Shown: positions 34,703 to 46,515, counted from the first letter of the stretch. The stretch is 64,000 nt of DNA from Pseudolabrys taiwanensis (GCF_003367395.1 NZ_CP031417.1:5357501-5421500), one strand, 5' to 3'. The notes: a model not told the origin generated them from the letters alone. Numbers and translations: made by a program.

Positions 34703-35605
34703 CTACCGCTCGACGAACTCGTCTTGCCGATAGCCCTGCATGTACAGGAGCGCCGTCAGATCGGCGTGATCGATACGCGCGGCGGCGGCTTCCGCCACTT
34801 TCGGCTTGGCGTGATAGGCAACGCCGAGGCCGGCCTCGACGATCATGTCGAGATCGTTGGCGCCGTCGCCCGTGACCAGCGTATCGTCCTTGGCGAGGCT
34901 GCGTGCGCCGCGCAGTTCGAGCAGCGCCGCGCGCTTTGAATCGCGGCCGAAGATCGGCTCGACCACGGTGCCCGCGAGCTTCTCGCCGGCCACTTCCAAC
35001 GTGTTGGCGCGCGTCTCGTCGAAGCCGATCATGGCGGCGACGCGGCTGGTGAACAGCGTGAAGCCGCCGGAGACGAGGCAGGTATAGGCGCCGTTGGCGC
35101 GCATGGTCATCACCAGCGCGCGGGCGCCGGGCGTGAGCGTGATGCGCTCCTTGATCACCTCGTCGATCACCGACAGCGGAATGTCCTTCAGCAGCGCGAC
35201 CCGCTCGCGCAGGGCCGGCTCGAAGGCGATCTCGCCACGCATGGCGCGTTCGGTGATGCCGGCGACATAAGCCTTCATGCCGGCGTAATCGGCGAGCTCG
35301 TCGATGCATTCCTGGCCGATCATGGTGGAGTCCATGTCGGCGAGGAACAGCTTCTTCTTCCGGTTGGCGGCGGGCTGCACGACGACATCGATGCCGGCCA
35401 GCAGCGCGCGCAGGCGCTCGGCGAGCGCACGTTGGTCGGCGCCGGCTTCCGCGCTAAAGGGAATATCCGCGGCGGTCGCGTCGGCGAGCCAGACCGGCGC
35501 GGCGGCCGTCGGCAGCGCATCGCGGGCGGTTTCGAGCGCCGCGGCCGGCAAGGTGCCGGCGCGGCCGGCGATCAGAGTGGCGACGTGACTGGGGCTTTGA
35601 GACAT
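34703..35605 (-). CDS. serB: Phosphoserine phosphatase
   Basis: A 300-residue HAD-family enzyme. The nucleophile motif is [10 protein letters not shown] (D90 and D92), with the SGGFTLF motif II near 178 and [10 protein letters not shown] motif IV near 250. The N-terminal 80 residues are a divergent ACT-like region. It performs the last step of serine synthesis, hydrolysing phosphoserine. I prefer ATG 35605; a GTG two codons upstream is possible. It is divergent from miaA with only about 17 bases between starts, so the promoters overlap. Confidence 0.95.
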   Translation of the reverse strand: MSQSPSHVATLIAGRAGTLPAAALETARDALPTAAAPVWLADATAADIPFSAEAGADQRALAERLRALLAGIDVVVQPAANRKKKLFLADMDSTMIGQECIDELADYAGMKAYVAGITERAMRGEIAFEPALRERVALLKDIPLSVIDEVIKERITLTPGARALVMTMRANGAYTCLVSGGFTLFTSRVAAMIGFDETRANTLEVAGEKLAGTVVEPIFGRDSKRAALLELRGARSLAKDDTLVTGDGANDLDMIVEAGLGVAYHAKPKVAEAAAARIDHADLTALLYMQGYRQDEFVER

Positions 35606-35622
35606 ATGCACAAGGACGCGGA

Positions 35623-36531
35623 ATGACGGAGGCCGTGCTTATTGCAGGCCCGACCGCGAGCGGCAAGTCCGCGCTCGCGATGCGTCTTGCCGAGCGCCTG
35701 GGCGGTACCGTCGTCAATGCCGATTCCATGCAAGTTTATCGCGACTTGCGCATCATCACCGCGCGGCCGTCGCTTGCGGAAGAGGCACATGTTCCGCATC
35801 GGCTGTTCGGCCATGTCGACGCGGCGGAGAATTATTCGGTCGGACGCTGGTGCCGTGACGTGGGGGTCGTGCTGGACGAGGTTCGAGGCGCTGGCCGCAT
35901 GCCGATCCTGGTCGGCGGCACCGGGCTTTATTTCAAAGCGCTGACGAGCGGGCTCGCGGCGGTGCCCGCCATCCCCGACGATGTGCGCGCCACGGTGCGT
36001 GCGCGCATCGTCGCCGAAGGCGCACCAGCCTTACATGCCGAGCTGATGCAGCGCGATCCGGCGACGGCCGGGCGGCTGATGGTCAACGATCGCTCGCGCA
36101 TCTCGCGCGCGTTGGAGGTGGTGCTGGCGACCGGCCGGCCGTTGTCGGACTGGCATCGCGACGGGCTGCCGCCGCTCGTCGCGGCGGACAAAGCGGTGAA
36201 GCTGTTCATCACCTGCGAGCGCGAGGAGCTCGTTCGTCGAATCGAGACGCGCTTTCACGCCATGCTGGCGGCAGGCGCGCTGGACGAAGTGCGAGCGCTC
36301 GCGGCGCGCAAACTCGATCCGCTGTTGCCGGCGATGAAAGCGCATGGCGTGCCGTGGCTGATCCGTCACTTGCACGGCGAGATATCGCTCGAAGAGGCGG
36401 CCGAAGGCGGCATCATGGATACGCGCCGCTACGCCAAACGTCAGGTGACCTGGTTCCGCAATCAGATGGACGATTGGCCGGCCGTGCGGGCGGAAGATGC
36501 GTTCGAACGCGCCCTCCGGGCCCTCAAGTAG
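35623..36531 (+). CDS. miaA: tRNA dimethylallyltransferase
   Basis: A 302-residue MiaA. The P-loop GPTASGKS is at 9-16, followed by [11 protein letters not shown], the conserved uridine/adenine-site segment, [12 protein letters not shown] near 98-109 and the late [10 protein letters not shown] motif. It transfers a dimethylallyl group to the N6 of A37 in tRNAs reading UNN codons, the first step of ms2i6A formation. Divergent from serB. Confidence 0.96.
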   Translation: MTEAVLIAGPTASGKSALAMRLAERLGGTVVNADSMQVYRDLRIITARPSLAEEAHVPHRLFGHVDAAENYSVGRWCRDVGVVLDEVRGAGRMPILVGGTGLYFKALTSGLAAVPAIPDDVRATVRARIVAEGAPALHAELMQRDPATAGRLMVNDRSRISRALEVVLATGRPLSDWHRDGLPPLVAADKAVKLFITCEREELVRRIETRFHAMLAAGALDEVRALAARKLDPLLPAMKAHGVPWLIRHLHGEISLEEAAEGGIMDTRRYAKRQVTWFRNQMDDWPAVRAEDAFERALRALK

Positions 36532-36754
36532 TTGTCTCTCGATAAGAGCGCTATCTTACTTTGCCGGGACGCTGCTTTTCTTAATCTACGATAAGTAAAT
36601 CGAATAACTATTCCGCATCGTCGCATCACGCCGGTATTAAACTGACGTTCAGGTCTTGCCTTCAAATTTCACGCGCAGCCCGTGGGGAAGTGAGCGTCGT
36701 CGGTCGTTGAGGCGGCCGGCGGCGGACAGCGCTTGGGGCAGGGGAAGACGTGAC

Positions 36755-38794
36755 ATGATTAACCGGCTTTCGGTCAGCGTACTGTTGAAGTCCACGTTCG
36801 GGTTGGCGGCAGCAATCATTGCCGTGATGCTGGCGACGGGCGCCTGGAGCTCCTGGGATCGCCTCAAGATCACGAGCAAGATCGTCGACAACGCCGAGGC
36901 TTCGACGCATCTGTTCGCGGCCCTGCACAATCTGCGCGTCGACCGCTCGTCCTCGTTCCGCGACCTCAATAACGAGAAGCCGATCGGTTTGAGCCCGCTG
37001 CTGCGCACCACGCGCGCGGCGGAGGTTGCCGCCTACGACGCGAGCCTGAAGGCGCTGAAGGCGGTCGAGTTTCCGGCCGGCAGCACGGCCGTTGCCGATC
37101 TCGAGCGGTCCATCCGCAAGATGATCGAGCTGCAGAAAGAGTCCGAGCAGGCATTGTCGGTGCCGAAGGCGCAACGCCGTGCCGGCATCGCCGACGAGTA
37201 TTTCCAGGTGGCGAATACGACTGTCGACCAGCTTGATCGCCTCTCGACCGAGATGGTGCAGGCGATCAAGCTGAAAGATGCGTTCGTCGATCAGGTGATG
37301 CAGCTCAAGCAGCTGGCCTGGACGATGCGCGAGAACGCCGGCGACGCCGCCGTGTTCGTCTCGAACGCGCTGGTCGGCCGCTTCGCGCCCGACGTCCTGT
37401 CGCAGTATCAGGTCAGTATCGGTAAGTCGAAGGTCGCCTTGGCGACGATCGAGGACTTCGCCGCCGGCCTGCCGCTGCCAGCGCGTTTCAATGAAACGCT
37501 GCAGAAGGCGAAAGCCGATTATCTGGGGCCCGATTATGCGGCGCGGCAGATTGCGGTCTTGAAGGCGGTAAGCGCCGGCGAGAAGGTCAACGTCGACCCG
37601 TCGAGCTGGGTGCCGGAATCGGTCGCCAAGCTCTCCGTCCTGCTTCAGGTCGCGGAGATTTCGCTGCAGGCCGCCAAGGATTACGCCACCGAGCAGAATG
37701 CGCAGGCGCGGCGTAATCTCTTCATTCAGCTTGGCCTCCTGGCGGTGGCCATCGCGGTCAGCGTCTCGATGATGCTGATGATCACGCGCCGCATCGCCAA
37801 TCCGCTGGTCATGGTGCAGAAGGTGATGGTGCAGATCGCCGGCGGCGATTTCAACGTCGCCCTGCCGAAGACCGACCGCAAGGACGAGATCGGTCAGATC
37901 ATCACCGCGGCCAACGAAATGGTCGGTCAGGTCAGTGCGACCATCACCAACATCAAGGCGTCGGCGCGAGAGGTGACCAACGCCTCGAGCGAAATTGCAC
38001 TGGCGACCACCGATCTGTCGCAACGGACGGAAGAACAGGCGGCGAGCCTGGAAGAGACTTCGGCTTCGATGGAGGAGATCTCCGCGACGGTGCGCAAGAA
38101 TGCTGAGAACGCACAGCGCGCGCAGCAGTCGGCCCTCGGCACCCAGAAGGTCGCCGACAGAGGCGGCGCGGTGGCGGGCAAAGCCGTTCAGGCGATGGCG
38201 CGCATCGAGGAGTCGTCGGGCAAGATCGCCGACATCATCGGTGTCATCGACGAGATCGCGCGGCAGACCAACCTTCTCGCGCTCAACGCCGCGGTCGAGG
38301 CGGCGCGTGCGGGCGAAGCCGGTCGCGGCTTCGCTGTCGTGGCGACCGAAGTGCGCAGCCTGGCGCAGCGTTCGTCGCAGGCCGCCAAGGATATCGCCGA
38401 GCTGATCACCAACAGCGGCAGCCAGGTGAAGGAAGGCGTGGGCCTTGTGAACGAGGCCGGCAACGCACTGAACGAGATCGTCGACTCGATCCGCGAAGTC
38501 GCGGCGCTCGTCTCCGACATTGCCACGGCCAGCGTCGAGCAGGCGCAGGGGCTCGAGGAGGTCGGCAAGGCGCTGGCGCAGATGGATGAGGTCACGCAGC
38601 GCAACTCGGCCTTGGTCGAGGAGAACGCGGCGACCGCGCAGACGCTCGAGCAGCAGGCGAAGTCGATGGACGAGCAGGTCGCCTACTTCAAGACCGAAGA
38701 AACGTCGGCGGCCGCCCCGCGCGCGAGCAATACGGCACCAGCCCGGACCCCGAAGGCGAAGCCGCAGGCGATGCCGGCGCGGACTGCAGCCTAA
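36755..38794 (+). CDS. Methyl-accepting chemotaxis protein, receptor 1 of 4
   Basis: A 679-residue transmembrane receptor: TM1 about 9-30, a large all-helical periplasmic sensor about 31-325, TM2 about 328-348, HAMP about 349-400 and a signalling helical hairpin whose tip is [20 protein letters not shown]. The sensor begins with the [13 protein letters not shown] segment shared by the cluster. I find no CheR-docking pentapeptide at the C-terminus (ends MPARTAA). Start at 36755 has GGGGAAG upstream; the upstream in-frame extension of 33 residues looks non-coding. The cytoplasmic part is almost identical in DNA sequence to that of receptor 4. Ligand unknown. Confidence 0.9.
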   Translation: MINRLSVSVLLKSTFGLAAAIIAVMLATGAWSSWDRLKITSKIVDNAEASTHLFAALHNLRVDRSSSFRDLNNEKPIGLSPLLRTTRAAEVAAYDASLKALKAVEFPAGSTAVADLERSIRKMIELQKESEQALSVPKAQRRAGIADEYFQVANTTVDQLDRLSTEMVQAIKLKDAFVDQVMQLKQLAWTMRENAGDAAVFVSNALVGRFAPDVLSQYQVSIGKSKVALATIEDFAAGLPLPARFNETLQKAKADYLGPDYAARQIAVLKAVSAGEKVNVDPSSWVPESVAKLSVLLQVAEISLQAAKDYATEQNAQARRNLFIQLGLLAVAIAVSVSMMLMITRRIANPLVMVQKVMVQIAGGDFNVALPKTDRKDEIGQIITAANEMVGQVSATITNIKASAREVTNASSEIALATTDLSQRTEEQAASLEETSASMEEISATVRKNAENAQRAQQSALGTQKVADRGGAVAGKAVQAMARIEESSGKIADIIGVIDEIARQTNLLALNAAVEAARAGEAGRGFAVVATEVRSLAQRSSQAAKDIAELITNSGSQVKEGVGLVNEAGNALNEIVDSIREVAALVSDIATASVEQAQGLEEVGKALAQMDEVTQRNSALVEENAATAQTLEQQAKSMDEQVAYFKTEETSAAAPRASNTAPARTPKAKPQAMPARTAA

Positions 38795-38822
38795 TTATTT
38801 ACCAGGAATCGACGTACTTAAC

Positions 38823-38863
38823 AGCCGATCCGCAGCGAAACGATCACGTTCGCCGCGGATCGG
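38823..38863. terminator. Hairpin between receptors 1 and 2
   Basis: A perfect 10-bp stem GCCGATCCGC / GCGGATCGGC with an inner CGAA/TTCG pairing, 28 bases after the receptor 1 stop. The tail CCGTTGTTAAAG is only weakly T-rich. It separates the first two receptor genes and suggests they can be transcribed independently. Confidence 0.55.
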
Positions 38864-38978
38864 CCCGTTGTTAAAGAGGTATTCAGAAACCTAGGCCACT
38901 TTCATCCTGAGCAAGCGGGTGACGCGTCGTCTCCCGTGGTCCCCCAGCCGCCGGGCCTCTCGAGCGATGGAAGAGAAG

Positions 38979-41018
38979 ATGGTCAACCGCATCTCGGTCA
39001 ACGCGCTGCTGAAATCGGCCTTCGGGTTGATCCTGGCGGCGCTGATCGTCACGCTGACGATCGGCGCATGGGATTCGTGGGGCCGCTTACAGAGCGCCCG
39101 CAGGATCGCCGTGTCGGCCGAGGCCTCAGCCTATCTGTTCACAGCCCTGCACAATCTGCGGGTGGACCGCTCCTTCTCGCAGAACGCTCTCAAGAGAGAG
39201 GGCATCACCGACTTGAACGACGTCGTACGCGAGGCCCGCCGTGCCGAGCTGCCGGCTCTCAAGGCGGGCGTCGCTGCGCTCGAAGGCGTCGACATGCCGG
39301 GCGGCAAAGAGGCAGTCGCGGCCCTGCGCGCCGGCACCGAGCAACTCATCGCCCTGCACAAAGAGTTCGACAGCGCGGTGAACATGCCGCGGGCGCAACG
39401 CCGCGCCACTCTCGGCGCCGACATCGCCAAGGCGACGTCGTCGTTGATGGATCGCCTCGTCACCGTGTCCAACCAGATCTCGCAGCACATCAAGCTGCAG
39501 GATCCGTACATCGATCAACTGATGCAGCTGAAGCAGCTCGGCTGGGTGCTGCGCAATGCCGCCGGTGACACCAACCTGGTCGTGAGCATGGCCAGTCCCA
39601 ACCAGATCTATGACGAGACGATGCAGCGCTATGCCGGCAGCCTGGCGAACGCCAAACTGGCTTACGCGACCATCGAGGATTTCGCCGCCGGTCTGCCGTT
39701 GCCGCCGGTTTTCCGTGACTACATGCAGCAGGTGAAGCGGGACTTCTTCGAAGGCGACTTCAACGCCAAACAAATGAGCATCCTTCAGACGGTCCTCACC
39801 GGCCAGAAGTTGGATGTCGACATGGTGGCCTGGAACCGGCGCGCGACGGACTCGCAGAAGGGAACGCTGCAGATCGCCGAGACCGCGCTCGATATCGCGA
39901 AGGCCCATTCCGCGCGGATGAGCGCCGCGGCGCAAAACAGCCTGTTCGTGCAGCTCGGTGTCCTTCTCGTGGCCGTCGTGATCGGGGCGGCGACGATGCT
40001 GACGATCACACGCCGCATCACCAATCCGTTGATCATGGTGCAGAAGGTGATGGTGCAGATCGCCGGCGGCGACTTCCAGGCGGCGCTGCCCAAGTCCGAC
40101 CGCAAGGACGAGATCGGCCAGATCATCACCGCGGTGAACGAGATGGTGGAGCAGGTCAGCGCGACGATCGCCAGCATCAAGGCCTCGGCGCGTGAAGTGA
40201 CCAATGCCTCGAGCGAGATCGCCTCGGCGACCTCAGACCTGTCGCAGCGCACGGAAGAACAGGCGGCCAGTCTGGAAGAGACCTCCGCCTCGATGGAAGA
40301 AATTTCGGCGACTGTGCGCAAGAACGCCGAGAATGCGCAACGCGCGCAGAACTCGGCGCTTGCAACGCAGAAGGTGGCCGATCAGGGCGGCGAGGTGGCC
40401 GGCCGCGCGGTCCAGGCGATGGCGCGCATCGAGGAATCGTCGGGCAAGATCGCCGACATCATCGGCGTCATCGATGAGATCGCGCGCCAGACCAACCTGC
40501 TCGCGCTCAATGCCGCGGTCGAAGCGGCGCGTGCCGGCGAAGCCGGTCGCGGCTTCGCCGTGGTGGCCACCGAAGTGCGCAGCCTGGCGCAGCGCTCGTC
40601 CCAGGCGGCCAAGGATATCGCGGAGCTGATCACCAACAGCGGCAGTCAGGTGAAGGAAGGCGTGGATCTCGTCAATCAGGCGGGCAAAGCGCTCAACGGC
40701 ATCGTCGAGTCGATCCGCGAGGTGGCGGCCCTCGTTTCCGACATCGCCACGGCTAGCGCCGAACAGGCGCAGGGCCTTGAGGAAGTCGGCAAAGCGTTGG
40801 CCCAGATGGACGAGGCGACCCAGCGAAACTCGGCGCTGGTCGAGGAGAATGCGGCGACCGCGCAGACGCTCGAACTGCAGGCCAAGGCCATGGACGAGCA
40901 GGTCGGCTACTTCCGGACGGAGGAAGCCGCGTCGGCAGCCCTATACGAACCGGAGCGCGCGTCTCCGGTGCGATCGAAGAAGGAACTGAAGGCCTCGGCC
41001 CTGCCGGCCGCGGCCTGA
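38979..41018 (+). CDS. Methyl-accepting chemotaxis protein, receptor 2 of 4
   Basis: A 679-residue receptor with the same plan as receptor 1: TM1 about 9-30, helical sensor about 31-325 ([16 protein letters not shown] near 50), TM2 about 328-348, HAMP and MCP signalling domain. The sensor is well diverged from the others while the signalling part is nearly identical. I start at ATG 38979 because GGAAGAGAAG lies directly before it; an ATG four codons earlier is possible. Ends SALPAAA without a CheR pentapeptide. Ligand unknown. Confidence 0.9.
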   Translation: MVNRISVNALLKSAFGLILAALIVTLTIGAWDSWGRLQSARRIAVSAEASAYLFTALHNLRVDRSFSQNALKREGITDLNDVVREARRAELPALKAGVAALEGVDMPGGKEAVAALRAGTEQLIALHKEFDSAVNMPRAQRRATLGADIAKATSSLMDRLVTVSNQISQHIKLQDPYIDQLMQLKQLGWVLRNAAGDTNLVVSMASPNQIYDETMQRYAGSLANAKLAYATIEDFAAGLPLPPVFRDYMQQVKRDFFEGDFNAKQMSILQTVLTGQKLDVDMVAWNRRATDSQKGTLQIAETALDIAKAHSARMSAAAQNSLFVQLGVLLVAVVIGAATMLTITRRITNPLIMVQKVMVQIAGGDFQAALPKSDRKDEIGQIITAVNEMVEQVSATIASIKASAREVTNASSEIASATSDLSQRTEEQAASLEETSASMEEISATVRKNAENAQRAQNSALATQKVADQGGEVAGRAVQAMARIEESSGKIADIIGVIDEIARQTNLLALNAAVEAARAGEAGRGFAVVATEVRSLAQRSSQAAKDIAELITNSGSQVKEGVDLVNQAGKALNGIVESIREVAALVSDIATASAEQAQGLEEVGKALAQMDEATQRNSALVEENAATAQTLELQAKAMDEQVGYFRTEEAASAALYEPERASPVRSKKELKASALPAAA

Positions 41019-41087
41019 TCGGATCTATGGCGTTTTGCGTAATGCCGTCCTCTCCGCGGGACGGGGACGAAAAGTAGGAATGCGACG

Positions 41088-43139
41088 ATGCTCAATCGGT
41101 TATCGGTTAGTGTGCTGCTCAAGTCGGTGGTCGGTCTCTTGGCTGGCGCCATCATCTTGACGCTCGCCATCGGATCTTGGAATTCCTGGAACAGGCTCCG
41201 CAATGCCGAGCGCAATGCGCAGGTCGCCGAGGTTTCGATCGACCTGTTCGCTGGATCGCACACCACGCGCCTCGATCGCACGACGACCTACCGCGACCTG
41301 CAGGCCGACAACGCCATCGGCGTGTCGCCGATCCTGCGCGACATCCGCACCAAGCAGATGACCGCGCTAAGATCGAGCCTTGTCATGCTCAAGCGGATCG
41401 CGCTTCCGGTCGAAGGCACGCGCGATGTCGCGACCTTCGAAGAGGCGCTCAACAAGATGGCGGCGCTGCAACAGGAATCGGCCGCCGCTCTGGCTCAACC
41501 GAAATCGGCGCGCCGGGCCGGCCTGGCGGACGAATACGTCAAGCAGGGCATTGCGCTTTCCAGCTTGCTCGACAAAGTGACCGCCAATCTCGTCAATCTG
41601 GTGAAGCTTGACGATGCCTACATCGATCAGCTGATCCAGCTCAAGGAATTGGCCTGGATCGCCCGCAACAAAGGCGGCGATGCTTCGACGATGATTTCCA
41701 ATGCCGTCAGCGGTCTGCCGATGCCGCCGGACACGTTGCTCCGATACTCCGCCGATATGGCGCGCGTCGAGACGGCCTGGTCGGCTCTCGGCTCGTTCTC
41801 CAGCGGTCTGTCCATGCCGCCGCGCTTCATCCAGGCCGTGCAGAAGGCGCAGGACGAGTTCTTCTCACGCGATAACCTGACGCTCCGGCTAAATGTCCTG
41901 ACCAAGGCGTTGGCGAAGGAAAAATTGGATATGACGCCGCAAGAGTGGTTGCGCTCGTCGGTCGGCAAGCTGCTGACGCTGCTGGGTGTTGCCGAGGCGG
42001 CCCTCGACACCGCGAAGGAACATGCGATTGCCCAAAGCGCGCGGGCGCAGCGCAACCTCGTGATGCAGCTCAGCCTGCTGATCGTCGCCATCGCCGTGAG
42101 CGCGATCGTGATGATGATGATCACCCGGCGGATCACCAGACCGCTCGGTCTCGTGCAGCAAGCCGTAGCAAAGGTGGCGCAGGGCGACTTCACGGCCAGC
42201 TTGTCCGAGACAAAGCGCAAGGACGAGATCGGCCAGATCATCAACGCGGTGAACGAAATGGTCGGCCAGGTCAGTGCGACCATCGCCAACATCAAGGCGT
42301 CGGCGCGCGAGGTGACCAACGCGTCGAGCGAGATCGCGCTCGCGACCACCGACCTGTCGCAGCGGACCGAAGAGCAGGCGGCCAGCCTGGAGGAGACCTC
42401 CGCTTCGATGGAGGAAATCTCGTCGACCGTCCGCAAGAACGCCGAGAACGCGCAACGCGCGCAGAACTCGGCGCTCGCGACGCAGAAAGTCGCCGACCAC
42501 GGCGGCGCGGTGGCCGGCCGCGCGGTCCAGGCCATGTCTCGCATTGAGGAATCGTCGGGCAAGATCGCCGACATCATCGGCGTCATCGACGAGATCGCGC
42601 GGCAGACCAACCTGCTGGCGCTCAATGCCGCCGTCGAGGCCGCGCGGGCCGGTGAGGCGGGTCGCGGCTTCGCTGTCGTGGCGACCGAAGTGCGCAGCCT
42701 GGCGCAACGCTCGTCCCAGGCGGCCAAGGATATCGCCGAACTCATCACCAACAGCGGCAGCCAGGTGAAGGAGGGCGTCGAACTCGTGAACGAGGCCGGT
42801 AACGCGCTCAACGGCATCGTCGACTCCATCCGCGAGGTGGCGGCGCTCGTCTCCGACATCGCCACCGCCAGCGCCGAGCAGGCGCAGGGCCTCGAGGAGG
42901 TCGGCAAGGCGTTGGCGCAGATGGACGAGGTCACGCAGCGCAACTCGGCCCTCGTCGAAGAGAATGCGGCAACCGCGCAGACGCTCGAACAGCAGGCCAA
43001 GGTGATGGACGAGCAGGTCGGCTACTTCCGGACGGAAGATGGGATTGCGGCGGACGAACGGGTCGCGGCAACCCCGCGCCGGTCGGCTCAACCCGACATG
43101 CGCCCGGTCCAGGCTTCGGTCGTCAGGACGGCCGCATAA
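41088..43139 (+). CDS. Methyl-accepting chemotaxis protein, receptor 3 of 4
   Basis: A 683-residue receptor. It has the most divergent sensor of the four: [19 protein letters not shown] replaces the [14 protein letters not shown] type start, and the HAMP part reads [20 protein letters not shown] instead of the shared [14 protein letters not shown]. The cytoplasmic signalling domain is again near-identical to its neighbours. Separated by 69 bases from receptor 2, so likely co-transcribed with it. Ligand unknown. Confidence 0.9.
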   Translation: MLNRLSVSVLLKSVVGLLAGAIILTLAIGSWNSWNRLRNAERNAQVAEVSIDLFAGSHTTRLDRTTTYRDLQADNAIGVSPILRDIRTKQMTALRSSLVMLKRIALPVEGTRDVATFEEALNKMAALQQESAAALAQPKSARRAGLADEYVKQGIALSSLLDKVTANLVNLVKLDDAYIDQLIQLKELAWIARNKGGDASTMISNAVSGLPMPPDTLLRYSADMARVETAWSALGSFSSGLSMPPRFIQAVQKAQDEFFSRDNLTLRLNVLTKALAKEKLDMTPQEWLRSSVGKLLTLLGVAEAALDTAKEHAIAQSARAQRNLVMQLSLLIVAIAVSAIVMMMITRRITRPLGLVQQAVAKVAQGDFTASLSETKRKDEIGQIINAVNEMVGQVSATIANIKASAREVTNASSEIALATTDLSQRTEEQAASLEETSASMEEISSTVRKNAENAQRAQNSALATQKVADHGGAVAGRAVQAMSRIEESSGKIADIIGVIDEIARQTNLLALNAAVEAARAGEAGRGFAVVATEVRSLAQRSSQAAKDIAELITNSGSQVKEGVELVNEAGNALNGIVDSIREVAALVSDIATASAEQAQGLEEVGKALAQMDEVTQRNSALVEENAATAQTLEQQAKVMDEQVGYFRTEDGIAADERVAATPRRSAQPDMRPVQASVVRTAA

Positions 43140-43333
43140 GCGGACGTCGATACCGTAGTGCTGAATGCTAATCTGGAGCAACCAAGCTCGCTAACAAGTT
43201 TGGAAGCGAGCGCTCCGCTCATTTAAAGTTGCATTCAGGAGTTTTGTTCACTGTTCACCATTCAATGAGCGCCGAACGCGGCGTTCGTAGCCCCTGAGCA
43301 ATGCGCTCTTGAGAGCGAATGGTGGATGAGAGA

Positions 43334-45361
43334 ATGATCAATCGCGTCTCGGTCAATGCCCTACTGAAATCGGTCTTCGGCCTGATGGCGGCCGCCGTTA
43401 TCGGCGTGCTCGCCGTCGGGGCCTGGAATTCCTGGGGGAGCCTGCGGGCCGCTACCCGCATCGCCAACAATGCCGAAGCCTCGGCTTACCTTTTCACGGC
43501 GCTGCACAATCTGCGCGTCGATCGCGCCTTCACGGTGCGCGCCTTGCAGACCGACGCAACGGGCGGCTTCAGCGCGATGGTGCGCAATTCGCGCGCGGCC
43601 GAGCTGGCGGCACTCAGCACGGGTCTCGACGTGTTGCGGCGGGTCGAATTCCCGGCCGGCAGCACGGCCGTTGCCGATCTGCAGGCGCAGGTCAACAAGC
43701 TGATCGCCCTGCACAAGGAGTCCGACGCGGCGGTGATGCAGCCGAAGTCCGCCCGGCCGGCCGCGCTTGCCGACGAGTTCTTCAAATCGCTCACCGCGCT
43801 GATGGAGACGCTGGACAAGGTGTCGTCGCAGATGGCGCATCTGGTCAAGCTGCAGGACTCCTTCATCGACCAGCTCATGCAGTTGAAGCAGCTCGCCTGG
43901 ATCATGCGTAACGGCGCGGGCGATACGGCCGCGCTCGTCACCAATAATTGGGACGGGCAGCAGGCCGGGGACGTCATGAACAAGTACTTCGGCTATCTGG
44001 CCCAGGCGACGACGGCGATGGCGGCCATCGAGGACTTTGCGGTCGGTCTGCCGCTGCCGCCGAGCTTCGGCGAGGCCCTGCAGCGCGGCAAGAAAGAGTT
44101 CTTTACCGACTATCCGGCCGAACAGCAGCGCGTCCTCAGGGCCGTCCTTTCCGGCCAGAAGACGGGCATCGACTCCGCCGCATGGGATCAGACGGCCGTC
44201 GCCAAGCTGGGCTTCCTGCTGCGCATCGCCGAGAATGCGTTGCAGGTCGCACGCGACTATTCGGCCGATCTGTATACGCGGGCTCAGCGTGACCTGATCA
44301 TCCAGCTAAGTCTGCTGGTGATCGCCACGGGAGTCAGCGTCATGATGCTGCTGGTGATCACGCGCCGCATCGCCAATCCGCTCCTCATGGTGCAGAAGGT
44401 GATGGTGCAGATCGCCGGTGGCGATTTCAACGTCGCGTTGCCCAAGACCGAGCGCAAGGACGAGATCGGGCAGATCATCACCGCCGTAAACGAAATGGTG
44501 GGTCAGGTCGGCGCGACCATCAGCAATATCAGGTCGTCGGCGCGCGAGGTGACCAACGCGTCGAGCGAGATCGCGCTGGCGACCACCGATCTGTCGCAGC
44601 GGACGGAAGAGCAGGCGGCGAGCCTGGAAGAGACCTCCGCCTCGATGGAGGAGATCTCCGCGACGGTGCGTAAGAATGCCGAGAACGCGCAGCGCGCGCA
44701 GCAATCGGCGCTGAGCACGCAGAAGGTCGCCGACAAGGGCGGCGCGGTGGCGGGCCAGGCGGTGCAGGCGATGGCGCGCATCGAGGAGTCGTCGGGCAAG
44801 ATCGCCGACATCATCGGTGTCATCGACGAGATCGCGCGGCAGACCAACCTTCTCGCGCTCAACGCCGCGGTCGAGGCGGCGCGTGCGGGCGAAGCCGGTC
44901 GCGGCTTCGCTGTCGTGGCGACCGAAGTGCGCAGCCTGGCGCAGCGCTCGTCGCAGGCGGCCAAGGATATCGCCGAGCTGATCACCAACAGCGGCAGCCA
45001 GGTGAAGGAAGGCGTGGGCCTTGTGAACGAGGCCGGCAACGCACTGAACGAGATCGTCGACTCGATCCGCGAGGTCGCGGCGCTCGTCTCCGACATCGCC
45101 ACCGCCAGCGCCGAGCAGGCGCAGGGCCTCGAGGAGGTCGGCAAGGCTCTGGCGCAGATGGACGAGGTCACGCAGCGCAACTCGGCGCTGGTGGAAGAGA
45201 ACGCCGCCACCGCGCAAACGCTCGAGCAGCAGGCGAAGTCGATGGACGAGCAGGTCGCCTATTTCCGCACGGAGGAGGCGTCCGATGCGCCGGCTGCCCG
45301 CGCGGCTCGGCCGCGCAAGGCGAAAGCCGTCGAACCGGCGCGCGCCGCCGCGGCCGCCTAA
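43334..45361 (+). CDS. Methyl-accepting chemotaxis protein, receptor 4 of 4
   Basis: A 675-residue receptor of the same family: TM1 about 9-30, helical sensor to about 322 with [18 protein letters not shown]2, HAMP ([14 protein letters not shown]) and the signalling hairpin. ATG 43334 has GGATGAGAGA just upstream. A 183-base stretch (44764-44946) is identical base for base to 38188-38370 in receptor 1, and near-identity continues for another 130 bases. A strong terminator follows at 45385, ending the cluster. Ligand unknown. Confidence 0.9.
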   Translation: MINRVSVNALLKSVFGLMAAAVIGVLAVGAWNSWGSLRAATRIANNAEASAYLFTALHNLRVDRAFTVRALQTDATGGFSAMVRNSRAAELAALSTGLDVLRRVEFPAGSTAVADLQAQVNKLIALHKESDAAVMQPKSARPAALADEFFKSLTALMETLDKVSSQMAHLVKLQDSFIDQLMQLKQLAWIMRNGAGDTAALVTNNWDGQQAGDVMNKYFGYLAQATTAMAAIEDFAVGLPLPPSFGEALQRGKKEFFTDYPAEQQRVLRAVLSGQKTGIDSAAWDQTAVAKLGFLLRIAENALQVARDYSADLYTRAQRDLIIQLSLLVIATGVSVMMLLVITRRIANPLLMVQKVMVQIAGGDFNVALPKTERKDEIGQIITAVNEMVGQVGATISNIRSSAREVTNASSEIALATTDLSQRTEEQAASLEETSASMEEISATVRKNAENAQRAQQSALSTQKVADKGGAVAGQAVQAMARIEESSGKIADIIGVIDEIARQTNLLALNAAVEAARAGEAGRGFAVVATEVRSLAQRSSQAAKDIAELITNSGSQVKEGVGLVNEAGNALNEIVDSIREVAALVSDIATASAEQAQGLEEVGKALAQMDEVTQRNSALVEENAATAQTLEQQAKSMDEQVAYFRTEEASDAPAARAARPRKAKAVEPARAAAAA

Positions 45362-45384
45362 GCTTCAGCAGAGCCTCACATCGA

Positions 45385-45412
45385 AACGGCGCCCGTGGGG
45401 CGCCGTTTTTCG
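45385..45412 (+). terminator. Rho-independent terminator after the chemoreceptor cluster
   Basis: A 10-bp stem AACGGCGCCC / GGGCGCCGTT (45385-45394 and 45398-45407) followed by TTTTCGTTGT, 23 bases after the receptor 4 stop codon. Confidence 0.9.
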
Positions 45413-45445
45413 TTGTGGTTATAGCGATTAACCTGCGCCTCCGGT

Positions 45446-45563
45446 CATTCCCGCCACCTATAGCGCGCAAGTCGGCTACAGCCGACTTGCGATGGGAATC
45501 CTGCGCGGCATTTGAAATATCGGTGCTTTTGGCCCCTGGGCCCCCGCTTTCGCGGGGGCGAGC
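45446..45563. repeat. Paired palindromic repeat, copy with an inserted second palindrome
   Basis: The outer halves CATTCCCGC (from 45446) and GGGAATCC (to 45502) match the ATTCCCGC-N4-GCGGGAAT element at 1950 and 61536. Between them lies an extra perfect palindrome, GCAAGTCGGCT-AC-AGCCGACTTGC (45467-45490). The second hairpin of the element, CCCCCGC-N4-GCGGGGG then GAGCGGA, follows at 45541-45558. This appears to be a nested version of the dispersed repeat. Confidence 0.65.
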
Positions 45564-45599
45564 GGACCGCGAGGCGATTCCAGCTAAACGAGATACGCT

Positions 45600-46430
45600 C
45601 TAGCTCGCGTGGCGGAAGAGCAACTCGTAGAAGGCGACGAAGACCTCGACGACGATGAGCAGGATGATCGTCGCTTCCAGCCGCACGCTGCGCTCGGTGT
45701 CGATGATGTCGGTCAATGCGCGTCCGGTCTCGTCGATGACGCGTAGTTTGCGCGCCAGATTGATCGAGCGTTCCTTGATCTCGTATTCGTCGACGAGGCG
45801 CGCATGGAGACGCTCGAGCTGCGGGTGGTCCCAGAGGACGTCCGGCTTCTCCTCGACTTCGATACGCCCCGACAAGCGATGGTGCACCAGCAGAGCCTGG
45901 CCGATCGTGCGCAGCATCTGCCGTCGGTTGGATGGGAAGCGGCCGCGCTTGGCGAGTTCGGCGGCAAACGGTTCGGTGACCTCGAACACGCGGCTCACCT
46001 CGCGTTCGTCGCGGGCGAGGGCGACGTTCTTGGCCAGCACGTCGGCGATCACGAGCAGCCGTGGTGCCGAGAGATCGCGGACGCTGAGAGGGCCGCCCGG
46101 GGTGATCTGGTCTTCCTGGTCGGGATTGATCTCGATGACCGTGCTTTCGCTGTCGGCCCGCGAGAGCGGACCGATGACCCGGGGCTGCAGCCCGCGCACC
46201 AGTTCGTCCTCCTGCACCGGAGTCAGCCCGATCAGTACGACGATGCCGTACCGGAACAGCACGACGTAGCCACCATGGGCCCGGAACGCGAGCGGGGCGG
46301 TGGAAATGACGTCGCTCCGTTCCAGGTTGGCCGTGTCGAGCCGCTCGCCGAGCAGCAGCGCGCGGGCCGTGAGCCGGGTGCCGGTCGGGGCCGCGGCGGG
46401 GGCAATAGAGGGGGTCTGCAAAACGGTCAT
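45600..46430 (-). CDS. RMD1/DUF155 family membrane-anchored protein
   Basis: A 276-residue protein. The central domain (GYVVLFRYGIVVLIGLTPVQ) followed by the helical part SNRRQMLRTIGQALLVHHRLSG and LARKLRVIDETGRALTDIID matches DUF155, known in eukaryotes as yeast Rmd1 and mitochondrial RMND1. A single membrane helix lies at the C-terminus (about 250-272, IILLIVVEVFVAFYELLF). I start at ATG 46430; a longer frame overlaps the ilvB promoter region. The bacterial role is unknown. Divergent from ilvB. Confidence 0.83.
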   Translation of the reverse strand: MTVLQTPSIAPAAAPTGTRLTARALLLGERLDTANLERSDVISTAPLAFRAHGGYVVLFRYGIVVLIGLTPVQEDELVRGLQPRVIGPLSRADSESTVIEINPDQEDQITPGGPLSVRDLSAPRLLVIADVLAKNVALARDEREVSRVFEVTEPFAAELAKRGRFPSNRRQMLRTIGQALLVHHRLSGRIEVEEKPDVLWDHPQLERLHARLVDEYEIKERSINLARKLRVIDETGRALTDIIDTERSVRLEATIILLIVVEVFVAFYELLFRHAS

Positions 46431-46515
46431 GGGGTATCCAAAATGTGATGCAAGCAGCCTAGAGATATGGTCCGACGGGCTGGCCGGGCAGGGGCATTTT
46501 CCGGCAAAGTGTGAC

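Noticed and set aside
38979..43139. Receptors 2 and 3 as products of a recent exact duplication
   Set aside because: Their sensors and many silent sites in the signalling domain differ; only receptors 1 and 4 share a long perfect tract.
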